From positions 682,001 to 746,000 of the forward strand of contig NZ_JACNMF010000001.1 of assembly GCF_014270105.1 (NCBI RefSeq): a stretch of DNA of 64,000 nt, given 5' to 3'. The notes beneath the pieces were generated by a model. It did no database searches and was not told where the DNA came from. It saw only the letters and a program-made list of their open reading frames with translations. The translations under genes were made by a program, and so were the position numbers. Positions 26,292 through 35,821 of this stretch are shown in pieces. The number at the start of each line of letters is the position of its first letter. The stretch's first letter is position 1. Origin of the DNA: Hyunsoonleella aquatilis (GTDB taxonomy: Bacteria; Bacteroidota; Bacteroidia; Flavobacteriales; Flavobacteriaceae).

Positions 26292-26940
26292 TGCTTTCAG
26301 CTATCACACTTTCGCCTCCGCGAACTTTTTGGTTTAATTCCACTTTTATTTTGGTATCCAAAGGCAAAAATAAGTCCACTCTGGAACCAAATTTTATAAA
26401 TCCAGAATCCGCCCCTTGTTGGGCTTTATCGTCTGCTTTCGCATAATTTACAATCCGTTTGGCCAAAGCGCCTGCAATTTGTCTATACAACACTTTGCCG
26501 TATGTAGAATTTTCAACCACCACCGTGGTTCTTTCGTTTTCCTCACTGGCCTTGGGGTGCCATGCTACCAAATATTTCCCCGGATGGTACTTGCTAAAAA
26601 GTACCTTGCCACCAATTGGGTATCGCGTCACATGGACATTTAAAGGCGACATAAATACACTCACCTGCAAGCGTTTGTCGTTAAAATATTCTTTTTCAAA
26701 CACCTCTTCAATAACCACTACTTTGCCATCAACGGGCGACACAACTTGGTTGTCATTCGCTTGGGTATTGCGCTTTGGGTTCCTGAAGAATTGTAAAATA
26801 AGAATCAAAAACACCAATAGCGCTATTAAAATCAATGTCCTCAACCAATTAATTGCAATAAATTGATCCACCAGCAAAAAACAGGCAACGACTATTACCA
26901 AGGTGATGAATATGATTTTATGGCCTTCTTTATGAAACAT
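26284..26940 (-). CDS. psd: Phosphatidylserine decarboxylase
   Basis: Converts phosphatidylserine to phosphatidylethanolamine. 218 residues, the short prokaryotic form: two N-terminal membrane helices (about 8-50), VSPVDGKVV (67-75), the FMSPLNVHVTRYP segment (96-108) and the autocleavage site KFGSR, where Ser186 becomes the pyruvoyl group. Overlaps cdsA by 11 nt; the two consecutive steps of PE synthesis share an operon, with phosphatidylserine synthase elsewhere. Confidence 0.95.
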   Translation of the reverse strand: MFHKEGHKIIFITLVIVVACFLLVDQFIAINWLRTLILIALLVFLILILQFFRNPKRNTQANDNQVVSPVDGKVVVIEEVFEKEYFNDKRLQVSVFMSPLNVHVTRYPIGGKVLFSKYHPGKYLVAWHPKASEENERTTVVVENSTYGKVLYRQIAGALAKRIVNYAKADDKAQQGADSGFIKFGSRVDLFLPLDTKIKVELNQKVRGGESVIAESNA

Positions 26941-27763
26941 ACTGCAAAATTCTTAAAAATAAATAAATAAATGGTGATGCGAAAATCATACTGTCCAGAC
27001 GGTCCAACAAACCGCCATGGCCTGGCATGATAGCACCGCTGTCTTTTACGCCGGCCTGCCTTTTGAATTTGGATTCAATCAAATCGCCCAAAGTCCCAAA
27101 AACACTGATGATAATGCTCAAAATCAACCAACTATTAAAGGTAAAATTGGGCGTATCCGTAAATCTCGAAATAAAATAACTGGCTATGCAGGCAAAAAAT
27201 AGCCCGCCCAAAAAGCCTTCAACGGTCTTTTTCGGTGAAATTTTTTCAAACAGTTTCTGCTTTCCAAAGTTCTTTCCGATTAAATAGGCGAAGGTATCAT
27301 TCACCCAAACCAAAATAAAGGACCCCAAAAGTATTTCGGGGTTATAGGGTTCGTGAAAATTCCCGATAAGCACCAAAAACACAAAGCCGCTGGATAGATA
27401 AAATGTGGTTATGATGTAGCGTTTTGTTATAAAAAGAGGGATGGTTTTATGGGAAAACAGGTCCTTAATCAAAAGCAACTCCACGAAAATTGTCAAAACC
27501 ATCAATATTTGTGTAGCTTCTTTAAGGCCGGTAGTCGAATTTAATACGAGTTGCCAATACCCAAACACAAAATAAAGAATGGCAAAAATAAAATAAGGGG
27601 CAATACTATTAAATTGGATCAGTTTTTTAAATTCGATAAGAGATACTATACCGAAAACGAAGAAAAGGGCAAATAGTGCATGCTGAGATCCTGAGGTAAG
27701 CACAAAAATCAATAAAACTACATAGAGCAAACCCGACAAAGAGCGCAATAGTATATCCTTCAT
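26930..27763 (-). CDS. cdsA: Phosphatidate cytidylyltransferase
   Basis: Makes CDP-diacylglycerol from phosphatidate and CTP. 277 residues, about eight membrane helices, and the C-terminal CDP-DAG synthase signature SKFKRQAGVKDSGAIMPGHGGLLDRLDS (positions about 233-260), plus the cytosolic loop KNFGKQKLFEKISPKKTVEG. Lies 18 nt after the LUD gene and overlaps psd. Confidence 0.96.
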   Translation of the reverse strand: MKDILLRSLSGLLYVVLLIFVLTSGSQHALFALFFVFGIVSLIEFKKLIQFNSIAPYFIFAILYFVFGYWQLVLNSTTGLKEATQILMVLTIFVELLLIKDLFSHKTIPLFITKRYIITTFYLSSGFVFLVLIGNFHEPYNPEILLGSFILVWVNDTFAYLIGKNFGKQKLFEKISPKKTVEGFLGGLFFACIASYFISRFTDTPNFTFNSWLILSIIISVFGTLGDLIESKFKRQAGVKDSGAIMPGHGGLLDRLDSMIFASPFIYLFLRILQYVS

Positions 27764-27781
27764 TTGCTACAAATGCTTAAA

Positions 27782-28390
27782 TTATAAATCCTCTAACAGT
27801 AGCAAATATAAGTTTTTCGCACTACTTCCGTAGCTCAAAAAATCTTTTTCGTCTGAGGATTTGAAGTGTTTGATAGTAGTAATATTAGTGGGGATTTTTT
27901 GTCTGTTCTTTGATTTGATGCCTCTGAGGCCTTCACCAATGTTATCCGCAATTTGGCTTGTCGTTGCAAATACAATGAAGTTAAAGGGCAATTCAGGTAA
28001 TTTTTTACCGGCAATTTGATTGGAACTGATTAAAAGCGATCCATCGGTTGCAATAAGGTTTTCGCAGGTGGTCAAAAAATAAGTTGCCTCGCTTAACCGC
28101 TTTGTGGGGAGTATATTGGTAGATTTAAACTTGTCGACCAAGTTGTCATCAATGATTAACACGGGTTTTTCTTCCCAATCGTTTTCCCGTAATATATGCT
28201 GAAAATTTTCAAAAACCTCGTTCAAGTTATCGCAATACAAAAACTTACCACCATTAGCCTTAAAATTTATAGTGAATTTTTCATCTATCGGTAGTTTCAG
28301 TTCGGGCATATATTTACCCCTGTCTTCAGATTTTATTTCCTTTTCGGAGCGATCAGATTTCGATCCGAAAATTTTCTTAAAAAGATTCAT
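27782..28390 (-). CDS. LUD domain protein (LutC/YkgG-like)
   Basis: A 202-residue protein with a lactate utilisation (LUD) domain: LSEATYFLTTCENLIATDGSLLISSNQIAGKKLPELPFNFIV region (about 100-142) and DNIGEGLRGIK. No lutA/lutB partners are nearby, so a role in lactate oxidation is doubtful; it is instead embedded between ftsH and cdsA. The residue set at the presumed ligand site has not been compared with LutC. A TATATTTG element at 28430-28437 suggests it has its own promoter. Confidence 0.82.
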   Translation of the reverse strand: MNLFKKIFGSKSDRSEKEIKSEDRGKYMPELKLPIDEKFTINFKANGGKFLYCDNLNEVFENFQHILRENDWEEKPVLIIDDNLVDKFKSTNILPTKRLSEATYFLTTCENLIATDGSLLISSNQIAGKKLPELPFNFIVFATTSQIADNIGEGLRGIKSKNRQKIPTNITTIKHFKSSDEKDFLSYGSSAKNLYLLLLEDL

Positions 28391-28429
28391 GCAGGTATTT
28401 GCTATTAACCTAGTTTTCGAGAGTTTTTC

Positions 28430-28437
28430 AAATATAG
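28430..28437 (-). promoter_or_regulatory. Internal -7 promoter element TATATTTG before the LUD gene
   Basis: Minus-strand TATATTTG 39 nt upstream of the LUD ATG, in the 109-bp gap after ftsH. Would drive LUD-cdsA-psd-ACBP independently of rsfS-ftsH. Confidence 0.45.
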
Positions 28438-28499
28438 AAAATCTTAAATTATTACTTAATGCAATTCAGGTTTTTTACCAAAAGCTTAACGAAATCGGG

Positions 28500-30440
28500 C
28501 TATTTATCCAAATTTTCACGTTCTTCCTTCTCAAAAGGCCTTTTTCCAAAGATTTTTTCCAAATTATCCTTAAAGATGACTTCCTTCTCTAAAAGAACTT
28601 CGGCCAGTTCAGTTAATTTGTCCTTATTGTCTTCCAAAAGTTTTACGGCACGTTGGTATTGTTCTTCAACGATATCAGAGATTTCCCTGTCAATCAATTC
28701 TGCCGTTTTTTCGCTGTAAGGCTTCGTAAAACCATATTCACTTTGTCCGGAAGAATCGTAATAGGTCAAGTTGCCCACTTTATCACTCAAACCGTAAATA
28801 GTCACCATTGCCCGAGCTTGTTTGGTTACTTTTTCCAAATCACTCAAAGCACCTGTTGAAATCTTATCGAAAATCACTTTTTCGGCAGCACGGCCACCAA
28901 GAGCGGCGCACATTTCATCAAGCATTTGCTCGGGACGCACAATCAAGCGTTCTTCTGGCAAATACCAAGCCGCACCCAATGAACGGCCCCGTGGCACGAT
29001 AGTTACTTTTACCAATGGTGCAGCATGTTCCAACATCCAACTTACGGTGGCATGGCCTGCTTCATGGTAGGCTACAGCTTTCTTTTCACTTGGGGTGATG
29101 ATTTTATTTTTCTTTTCCAGTCCGCCAATAATTCTATCTACGGCATCAAGGAAATCCTGTTTGTCAACGGCTTTTTTCCCATTTCTTGCGGCAATCAGAG
29201 CAGCTTCGTTACACACATTGGCTATATCTGCACCCGAAAACCCTGGGGTTTGTTTGGCCAGAAAATCAGTGTCTAAGTCTTTAGACTTTTTTAGAGGTCT
29301 TAAATGCACCTCAAAAATTTCTTTGCGTTCACGTAAATCAGGAAGATCCACGAAAATCTGTCTATCAAACCGCCCAGCACGCATCAACGCCTTGTCCAAA
29401 ATATCAGCGCGGTTGGTAGCTGCCATCACAATTACGTTAGTATTGGTGCCAAAACCGTCCATTTCGGTTAACAACTGATTCAGCGTATTTTCGCGCTCAT
29501 CATTACTGCCAGACATGGCATTTTTTCCACGTGCCCGGCCGATGGCATCAATCTCGTCTATGAAAATAATTGATGGTGATTTTTCCTTGGCTTGCTTAAA
29601 TAGGTCACGTACACGAGAAGCACCGACACCTACAAACATTTCCACAAAATCCGAACCGGATAGAGAGAAGAAAGGTACTTTTGCTTCACCTGCAACGGCC
29701 CTTGCTAAAAGGGTTTTTCCGGTTCCCGGAGGGCCTACCAATAGGGCGCCTTTCGGAATTTTTCCACCAAGTGTGGTATATTTTTCAGGGAACTTCAAAA
29801 AGTCCACAATTTCTTGAACTTCTTCTTTTGCACCTTCCAAGCCGGCAACATCCTTAAATGAAGTTTTTACCTCCGTATTTTGGTCGAAAAGCTTTGCCTT
29901 GGATTTTCCAATATTAAAAATTTGCCCTCCGGCACCACCACCAGCACCTCCGGACATACGACGCATGATAAAAATCCAAACACCAATCAACAGAACAAAA
30001 GGCAGAATACCTAACAGGAAATCTGCCAAATGATTTTCCTCCGTGACATAAATTGGCTCTAAATCAAGGTTTTGCTCCTCGATGATTTTATTCAGTTTAT
30101 TTTGGAATATTTCCAACTCCCCAAACTCAAATTTGTAATTTGGAACGGGCGTGGTTGACGGCATAAAGCTCGTGGGCTTTGACTTTTTATGAATCTCCAT
30201 TTGGGAGGCTTCTTTGGTCAAATACACCTTTGCCAGCCTTCTGTTTACGATTTCAACCTTTGCTACATCACCATTTTCCACAAACTTAAAAAACTGTGTG
30301 GGGTTGGTCATTTTTCCATCTTGATAGCCACTATTGTTGAATAATGTAAACACCAAAAAGAGGGACAGTATGATGCCATAAATCCAATACGGGCTGAACT
30401 TAGGCTTCTTTTCTTTTATGTTTTTCTTGTCGTTTGCCAT
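28500..30440 (-). CDS. ftsH: ATP-dependent zinc metalloprotease FtsH
   Basis: Membrane-anchored AAA+ protease for quality control of membrane and some cytosolic proteins. 646 residues: membrane helices at about 18-35 and 142-159 around a periplasmic domain, Gly-rich linker, Walker A GPPGTGKT (236-243), Walker B IIFIDEID (291-298), arginine finger region in MRAGRFDR (353-360), zinc site HEAGH (459-463) and a late acidic ligand in the IYGLSDKVG-following helix. Follows rsfS by 9 nt. Confidence 0.98.
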   Translation of the reverse strand: MANDKKNIKEKKPKFSPYWIYGIILSLFLVFTLFNNSGYQDGKMTNPTQFFKFVENGDVAKVEIVNRRLAKVYLTKEASQMEIHKKSKPTSFMPSTTPVPNYKFEFGELEIFQNKLNKIIEEQNLDLEPIYVTEENHLADFLLGILPFVLLIGVWIFIMRRMSGGAGGGAGGQIFNIGKSKAKLFDQNTEVKTSFKDVAGLEGAKEEVQEIVDFLKFPEKYTTLGGKIPKGALLVGPPGTGKTLLARAVAGEAKVPFFSLSGSDFVEMFVGVGASRVRDLFKQAKEKSPSIIFIDEIDAIGRARGKNAMSGSNDERENTLNQLLTEMDGFGTNTNVIVMAATNRADILDKALMRAGRFDRQIFVDLPDLRERKEIFEVHLRPLKKSKDLDTDFLAKQTPGFSGADIANVCNEAALIAARNGKKAVDKQDFLDAVDRIIGGLEKKNKIITPSEKKAVAYHEAGHATVSWMLEHAAPLVKVTIVPRGRSLGAAWYLPEERLIVRPEQMLDEMCAALGGRAAEKVIFDKISTGALSDLEKVTKQARAMVTIYGLSDKVGNLTYYDSSGQSEYGFTKPYSEKTAELIDREISDIVEEQYQRAVKLLEDNKDKLTELAEVLLEKEVIFKDNLEKIFGKRPFEKEERENLDK

Positions 30441-30449
30441 GTGTTTTTT

Positions 30450-30821
30450 TTAGTAACTAGTTTCAATTACCGTAGTTTTCGCATCGCCCCAAAGGCTCTC
30501 GATGTCATAGTATTCCCTGATATGCTTTTGGAATACATGTACAGCAATGTTAACATAGTCCAGCAACACCCATTCTGCATTTTCGGCACCTTCAATATGC
30601 CATGGGTGATCCTTTAGTTCTTTACTTACTTTTTTTCTGATGGAGTTTACAATAGCGTTTACCTGTGTGTTTGAAGTCCCTTCACAAATAATAAAATAAT
30701 CGCAAACCGTATTTTCAATTTCCCTTAAATCTAAAATGCTTATTTCTTTTCCTTTAACATCCTCAATCCCACTAATGATAACCGATATTAACTGATCTGC
30801 GCTTATTTTTTCTTTCGCCAT
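30450..30821 (-). CDS. rsfS: Ribosome silencing factor
   Basis: A 123-residue RsfS/Iojap protein that binds uL14 and blocks subunit joining when nutrients are low. Conserved parts: ILDLREIENTVCDYFIICEGTSNTQVNAI, HPWHIEGAENAEWVLLDYVNIAVHVF, and YYDIESLWGDA at the C-terminus. First gene of the rsfS-ftsH unit, with a TAACTTTG element at 30841-30848. Confidence 0.96.
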   Translation of the reverse strand: MAKEKISADQLISVIISGIEDVKGKEISILDLREIENTVCDYFIICEGTSNTQVNAIVNSIRKKVSKELKDHPWHIEGAENAEWVLLDYVNIAVHVFQKHIREYYDIESLWGDAKTTVIETSY

Positions 30822-30840
30822 TAATTTTATTTAATTTGTG

Positions 30841-30848
30841 CAAAGTTA
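30841..30848 (-). promoter_or_regulatory. -7 promoter element TAACTTTG of rsfS-ftsH
   Basis: Minus-strand TAACTTTGCACAAAT, 19 nt upstream of the rsfS ATG; matches TAnnTTTG. Confidence 0.6.
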
Positions 30849-30914
30849 TTATTTTTTTGGTTCTTTATCCTTTAAAATTTTCACAACATTTCAAAGCCAT
30901 AAAACAACTTCTAA

Positions 30915-31646
30915 ATGCCTTTAATCAAACTTGATGCCATCAACTCAACCAATAGTTTTTTAAAGGAGCTTATCGGCAATCAGCAGGTTGAAAACTTTAC
31001 GGTAGTCACGGCAAAGCATCAAACCAATGGGCGAGGGCAAATGGGGGCAACTTGGATGTCGGAACCTTCCAAAAACTTGATGTTTAGTGTCTTTGTAGAT
31101 ACTTCCGGCTATCCTTTGGAGTTTCCGTTTTACCTAAGCATCGCCACGTCACTAGCTTTAAGGAAGGCCCTTTTTGAGCTCACAATCCCCAAATTGATGG
31201 TAAAATGGCCAAACGACATTTTGTCACATAATTCGAAAATCTGTGGGGTTTTGATCGAAAATGTCATAAAGAATGGCAACGTCAACGCATCGATAATTGG
31301 GATTGGGATTAATGTTAATCAAACAGAATTCAAAGGTTTGCCTAAAGCATCTTCATTAAAATTGATAACTGGTAGAATTTACGATTTGGATGAAGTTCTG
31401 GATGCAGTATTGTCCAATTTGAAACACTATTTTTCACTTTTGAAACAGGGAGCGTTTGGAGCATTAAAAACGGAATACCAATCCTATTTATTTCGCAAAA
31501 ATAAACCCTCGACTTTTAAGGATAGAGAAGGGAATTTATTTTCAGGATACATTCAAGATGTATTGGAAACAGGGGATTTGCAGGTGCTTTTAGAAGATGA
31601 TGTTACTAAAGCTTTCGCCCTAAAAGATATCGAACTACTGTATTAA
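30915..31646 (+). CDS. birA: Biotin--[acetyl-CoA-carboxylase] ligase, no DNA-binding domain
   Basis: A 243-residue class I biotin protein ligase: GRGQMGATW (39-47) binds biotinyl-AMP, KWPNDI (97-102) carries the catalytic Lys97, and a C-terminal SH3-like domain follows. The N-terminal wHTH of E. coli BirA is missing, so it does not repress biotin genes. Divergent from rsfS; its stop overlaps the convergent SRPBCC gene by 4 nt. Confidence 0.95.
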   Translation: MPLIKLDAINSTNSFLKELIGNQQVENFTVVTAKHQTNGRGQMGATWMSEPSKNLMFSVFVDTSGYPLEFPFYLSIATSLALRKALFELTIPKLMVKWPNDILSHNSKICGVLIENVIKNGNVNASIIGIGINVNQTEFKGLPKASSLKLITGRIYDLDEVLDAVLSNLKHYFSLLKQGAFGALKTEYQSYLFRKNKPSTFKDREGNLFSGYIQDVLETGDLQVLLEDDVTKAFALKDIELLY

Positions 31647-32038
31647 ACGGTCTTTGGTAAATTGGTCGCCAAAGTCTCAATAAATTTATTGATGGGCCCT
31701 TTAATCATCATGCTCATCATAGGGTTAAAATCACCACTGAACACTAACTGTACACCACTTTCAGAGTCGTTTTCATCTGAAATATTTGCCACCAATGAAA
31801 AGTCAATTTTTCCGCCAGCAGCGCCAAACTCTATACGACTATGTGCCGTGGCGTCCTTTTTTTTCAATACGATTTCTGGCATGCCTTTTAATGCGAAAAC
31901 GAAAGTGTCTTCACTCAATACCTCAAATTTACTCGTGTTTTCAGGCATTAAAGCCTCGAAATTATTGATGTCCGATAGGAAATCAAAAATCTCTTTCGAA
32001 CTTTTGGGAGCGCTTACTTTTGGAGATTCTAAATTCAT
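31643..32038 (-). CDS. SRPBCC-fold protein
   Basis: A 131-residue START/SRPBCC-like protein (DFLSDINNFEALMPENTSKFEVL at the N-terminus; VQLVFSGDFNPMMSMMIKGPINKFIETLA at the C-terminus). The fold binds hydrophobic ligands; specificity unknown. Lies downstream of pyrE on the same strand, separated by 75 bp that contain short GTTGTTCGTT-like repeats. Confidence 0.8.
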   Translation of the reverse strand: MNLESPKVSAPKSSKEIFDFLSDINNFEALMPENTSKFEVLSEDTFVFALKGMPEIVLKKKDATAHSRIEFGAAGGKIDFSLVANISDENDSESGVQLVFSGDFNPMMSMMIKGPINKFIETLATNLPKTV

Positions 32039-32112
32039 GTTTGTTGTTCGTTGTTAAGTTGTTGGTCGTTAAGTCGCACTTGGCGTTACATCTTAACGCC
32101 TTTACGTTCATA

Positions 32113-32757
32113 TCAAATAACGTTCCATTCACTGGGGTTGATGTTCCATTCCTTCAAAGTTTTTAATTCCTTGCTGGAAATGTAATTGGTCTGTAAAGCC
32201 TGATCCAAAAGACTTTCGTAATTACTGAGGGTATAAAGGGTCACATTTTCCTTTTCAAAATTTTCTTTTGAAATTTCAAAACCGTAGGTAAAAATAGCAA
32301 TCATTCCTTTTACATTTATTCCTCCATCTCGCAAGGCTTTAACTGCGTTTAAACTGCTTTTTCCGGTGCTAATCAAGTCTTCAACTACTACCGCATTCTG
32401 ACCTCTTTCAATAAAACCTTCAATCTGGTTTTTTCGCCCATGACCTTTGGCATCCGGTCTCACGTAAATAAAGGGTAAATTCAAATATTCGGCAACCAAC
32501 ATACCTATACCGATGGCTCCTGTAGCAACACCAGCAATAGCGTCCGGTCTGCCATATTGCCTTTCAATATGTTTGGCCATTGTTTCCCGAACATAATTCC
32601 GAATAGGAGGGAAAGATAGGATAATTCGATTGTCACAATAAATTGGTGATTTCCAGCCCGATGCCCAAGTAAAAGGGGCCTGTGGACTGAGTTTTATTGC
32701 ATTTACTTGCAACAAAACTTCGGCGGTTTTTTTGGCGGTGTGTTTATTGAAAATCAT
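32113..32757 (-). CDS. pyrE: Orotate phosphoribosyltransferase
   Basis: Adds PRPP-derived ribose phosphate to orotate in pyrimidine synthesis. 214 residues from ATG 32755-32757; a longer start is excluded by the TAATTTTG promoter element that lies within it. Motifs: FTWASGWKSPIYCDNR, GVATGAIGIGMLVA, and the PRPP-binding VVVEDLISTGKSSLNAV. Confidence 0.96.
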   Translation of the reverse strand: MIFNKHTAKKTAEVLLQVNAIKLSPQAPFTWASGWKSPIYCDNRIILSFPPIRNYVRETMAKHIERQYGRPDAIAGVATGAIGIGMLVAEYLNLPFIYVRPDAKGHGRKNQIEGFIERGQNAVVVEDLISTGKSSLNAVKALRDGGINVKGMIAIFTYGFEISKENFEKENVTLYTLSNYESLLDQALQTNYISSKELKTLKEWNINPSEWNVI

Positions 32758-32762
32758 AATCG

Positions 32763-32770
32763 CAAAATTA
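32763..32770 (-). promoter_or_regulatory. -7 promoter element TAATTTTG of pyrE
   Basis: Minus-strand TAATTTTGCG, 5 nt upstream of the chosen ATG, implying a very short leader; it decides the pyrE start. Confidence 0.5.
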
Positions 32771-32887
32771 CACATATATTTATTTTTTTATGGCTGGAAT
32801 CCACGTAATAAAATATTTTTTTCAACAATGAACAGTTTCAGCTTAAAAATGATATTTTTACCGCGTTGTATTCAGTAAATCATCCGT

Positions 32888-33472
32888 ATGCATAAAATAT
32901 TCGTAGGCGACAAACCCATCATTTTGACCACAACTTTTGAGGAAAAGGAAGGGCGCAAAAATTACAGATTAAACAGGGTGGTTTTAAGTAGGGTGATTCG
33001 AAAAATGAATGCTTCCAATTCCATAGCGGAAGTTTGCCTTGTCCATAAAAACGAAAAAAAACTCTTAAAAAAATTTCTGAAAAAATTGCCCAATGTTGAA
33101 GCCGGAGGTGGAAAAGTATATAATGACAAAGGTAAGATCCTATTTATTTTTCGAAACGGAAAGTGGGACTTGCCAAAGGGGAAGATTGAAAAAAAGGAAG
33201 GAATTGAAGAAGCTGCCATCCGGGAGGTAGAAGAAGAAACTGGGGTAGAAGGACTAAAAATAGTAAAGCCGCTAGAAACAACGTATCATATTTTTAAACG
33301 CAATGGACGCTATAAAATTAAGGTGACTTACTGGTTTGAAATGAAAACTTCTTACGATGGAGAACTAAGCCCCGAAAAAAAGGAAGGCATTACTAAAGCC
33401 AAGTGGTTAGGCAAAAAGAAAACGAAAAAAGCTCTTGAAAATTCTTATGCTAATATTAGGGCATTAATTTAA
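32888..33472 (+). CDS. NUDIX hydrolase
   Basis: A 194-residue protein with a complete Nudix box (GX5EX7REUXEEXGU) in GKIEKKEGIEEAAIREVEEE continuing TGVEG. The first about 60 residues form an extra N-terminal segment seen in Bacteroidota homologues. Substrate unknown. Divergent from pyrE. Confidence 0.92.
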   Translation: MHKIFVGDKPIILTTTFEEKEGRKNYRLNRVVLSRVIRKMNASNSIAEVCLVHKNEKKLLKKFLKKLPNVEAGGGKVYNDKGKILFIFRNGKWDLPKGKIEKKEGIEEAAIREVEEETGVEGLKIVKPLETTYHIFKRNGRYKIKVTYWFEMKTSYDGELSPEKKEGITKAKWLGKKKTKKALENSYANIRALI

Positions 33473-33542
33473 AAAATCACTAAATTAGTTTTAAATTGCT
33501 GTTATAGATAGTTGACTTTCTCTCAAAGTAAAACGTTTTGCT

Positions 33543-33929
33543 ATGAAAGAATATAAACTGTCGTTTGGTACTATTATCATCTTAAAAGATAATTTGGCCG
33601 AGGTTATTATCAATGAAGGTGTTGTGATGAATGAAGTTATGGTAGATCTTTATCATGATTTTTTATTGAGCTATTTAAAAGCACCTTTCTCGTTATTGAT
33701 CAATAAGAAAAATTCCTACTCCTATACATTTGAGGCACAAAAAATGATTGCTAACTTGAAGGAAATACATGTTATGGCGGTTGTTGTGGGTACAAGCGGT
33801 GCCTTGATGTCCACAAGAACTTTGATTAAAATTAACGAGGAAAACGACTGGAATATAAAGTTATTCCATACCAGGCCCGAAGCTTTGGAATGGATTGAAA
33901 GTCACTACGTTTATTCCATGGCGGAGTAA
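33543..33929 (+). CDS. Conserved hypothetical protein, SpoIIAA/STAS-like
   Basis: A 128-residue cytosolic protein with no signal peptide or membrane segment. The pattern of alternating strands and helices (FGTIIILKDNLAEVIINEGV; FSLLINKKNSYSYTFEAQ; IKLFHTRPEALEWI) resembles the small SpoIIAA-like/DUF7793 proteins common in flavobacteria. No function assigned; the fold call is an inference. Single gene upstream of the SulP gene. Confidence 0.72.
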   Translation: MKEYKLSFGTIIILKDNLAEVIINEGVVMNEVMVDLYHDFLLSYLKAPFSLLINKKNSYSYTFEAQKMIANLKEIHVMAVVVGTSGALMSTRTLIKINEENDWNIKLFHTRPEALEWIESHYVYSMAE

Positions 33930-33965
33930 TAGCAATTTGCTAAGCCACAATTTGTTCATTCTATA

Positions 33966-33996
33966 TTTGCGCATCCCTTTTTAAACAGTAAATTTG
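33966..33996 (+). promoter_or_regulatory. Full -33/-7 promoter TTTG-N19-TAAATTTG of the SulP gene
   Basis: TTTG at 33966-33969, 19 nt, then TAAATTTG at 33989-33996, followed 19 nt later by the SulP ATG. It is the best match in the window to the Bacteroidota consensus. Confidence 0.75.
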
Positions 33997-34015
33997 CACC
34001 TTCAAAAACCAAACC

Positions 34016-35629
34016 ATGACTGCATTTTTCAGAAAGCGCACCAAAAACGCCAAAAACGATATTTTAAGTGGATTAACCGTAGCCTTGGCCTTAGTGCCAG
34101 AGGCTGTCGCCTTTGCTTTTGTAGCAGGGGTTGACCCGTTAGTTGGGCTATATGCCGCGTTTATGATTGGTTTTATCACTGCCGTTTTCGGTGGACGTCC
34201 GGGAATGATTAGTGGCGCCACAGGTGCTTTGGCCGTAGTGATGGTAAGTTTAGTAGCTGAAGGAAATGCCATGGGAGAACCATCGGAGCAATTGGGTTTG
34301 TATTATCTCTTTGCAACTGTGATTTTGATGGGCATTATCCAAATGTTGGCGGGTATGTTTAAGCTAGGTAAGTTTGTACGCTTAATTCCGCACCCCGTGA
34401 TGATGGGCTTTGTGAATGGTTTGGCGATTGTGATTTTCCTGTCGCAACTAAATATGTTTAAGGATGCCAATGGCGATTGGTTTACAGGACCACAAATGTG
34501 GATTATGCTCGGGCTAGTTGGACTTACCATGGGTATTATGTTTGGACTTCCTAAGCTGACAAAAAAATTGCCTGAAGCCTTAATAGCCATTTTGGTAGTC
34601 TCGGCCATTGTTATATTCGGAAATTTAGATGTGGCTACTGTTGGAAGTTTTATTCGTGATGGTGGAGGTGAAGGTTTAAAAGGCGGTTTACCAACATTTC
34701 AAACGGATATTTTTAGCAAAGTGCCTTTCAATTGGCAAACTATAAAGTTCATTGGCCCGTATGCGGTTATTCTGGCTGCTATTGGACTGATCGAGTCCCT
34801 GATGACGTTGAATTTGGTAGATGAAATTACCGAAACCCGAGGTAATGCCAACAGGGAATGTATGGCACAGGGTGGAGCCAATATCGTAACGGGGTTCTTT
34901 GGTGGTATGGGTGGTTGTGCCATGATTGGACAATCTTTGATCAATATTAAAAGTGGTGGCCGTGGGCGTTTATCAGGTATTGTGGCGGCCTCTGCATTAT
35001 TGATGTTTATTTTGTTTGCTTCAAGTTATATCGAACAGGTACCTATCGCAGCATTGGTTGGTGTGATGTTTATGGTTGTAATTGGAACATTTGCATGGAG
35101 TAGTTTTAGGATTCTTAGAAAAATCCCTTTGAGCGATGCCATTGTTTTAATTGCTGTGTCGTTGATAACCGTTTGGAAAGATTTGGCCGTAGCCGTAATT
35201 GCAGGCGTAATTATAAGCGCATTGGTCTTTGCATGGGAAAATGCAAAAAGAATTAGAGCCAGAAAACGAATGAAAGATGACGGTACCAAGGTTTATGAAA
35301 TTTGGGGGCCATTGTTTTTTGGTTCTATTATAGCGTTTAATGAAAAGTTTGATGTGAAAAATGATCCGGATAAGGTTGAGATTGATTTTGTAGAATCTCG
35401 CGTAAGTGACCATTCTGCACTGGAGGCTATTTTCAATTTAGTTGAAAAGTACGAAGCAGCAGGAAAGTCTATCAAACTAAAGCATTTAAGTGAAGATTGT
35501 AAAGTGTTGCTGTACAAGTCCAACCCCAAATTTAGGGAGGTCGTTGTTGAAGACATTGACGACCCCCGTTATCATTTGGCGGAAAACCCCGAGGCCTTTA
35601 CAAAGCCACTTTCGGAGTACAAACTTTAG
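34016..35629 (+). CDS. SulP-family inorganic anion transporter with STAS domain
   Basis: A 537-residue SLC26/SulP transporter: about 12-14 membrane helices with the family's LVPEAVAFAFVAGVDPLVGLYAAF (about 22-45) and GLIESLMTLNLVDEITETRGNANRE loops, and a cytosolic STAS domain (about 420-520). Transported anion (sulfate, bicarbonate or others) not predictable. Single gene with a strong promoter; a composite repeat follows it. Confidence 0.95.
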   Translation: MTAFFRKRTKNAKNDILSGLTVALALVPEAVAFAFVAGVDPLVGLYAAFMIGFITAVFGGRPGMISGATGALAVVMVSLVAEGNAMGEPSEQLGLYYLFATVILMGIIQMLAGMFKLGKFVRLIPHPVMMGFVNGLAIVIFLSQLNMFKDANGDWFTGPQMWIMLGLVGLTMGIMFGLPKLTKKLPEALIAILVVSAIVIFGNLDVATVGSFIRDGGGEGLKGGLPTFQTDIFSKVPFNWQTIKFIGPYAVILAAIGLIESLMTLNLVDEITETRGNANRECMAQGGANIVTGFFGGMGGCAMIGQSLINIKSGGRGRLSGIVAASALLMFILFASSYIEQVPIAALVGVMFMVVIGTFAWSSFRILRKIPLSDAIVLIAVSLITVWKDLAVAVIAGVIISALVFAWENAKRIRARKRMKDDGTKVYEIWGPLFFGSIIAFNEKFDVKNDPDKVEIDFVESRVSDHSALEAIFNLVEKYEAAGKSIKLKHLSEDCKVLLYKSNPKFREVVVEDIDDPRYHLAENPEAFTKPLSEYKL

Positions 35630-35660
35630 ATTTTTGGAGATTTTTGTTTGGGCGTTACTA

Positions 35661-35680
35661 CTCCCGATAGCTATCGGGAG
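35661..35680. repeat. 20-bp palindrome CTCCCGATAGCTATCGGGAG (copy A)
   Basis: Perfect palindrome within repeat A; identical to 39129-39148 and sharing 18 bp with the one inside valS. Confidence 0.9.
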
Positions 35681-35702
35681 GTCGGGCTTTCACTACTCAA
35701 TC

Positions 35703-35821
35703 TTTTTAAAACCTCTTATTCAAACGTCATTGCGAACAAAGTGAAGCAATCTCCTAATCCAAGAAGATTACTTCGTCGCATACTCCTCGTAATGACGGTT
35801 CATTTGTTTAGGTTTTAAAAA
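35703..35821. mobile_element. 119-bp element with 12-bp terminal inverted repeats, REP/MITE-like
   Basis: Bounded by TTTTTAAAACCT (35703-35714) and AGGTTTTAAAAA (35810-35821), which are exact inverse complements. The interior is itself a long imperfect palindrome (GTCATTGCGAACAAAGTGAA near 35729 and CGTAATGACG near 35789). It is absent from the otherwise matching repeat at 39062-39162, so it appears to have inserted or been exchanged. No coding capacity; would need a transposase in trans. Confidence 0.65.
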
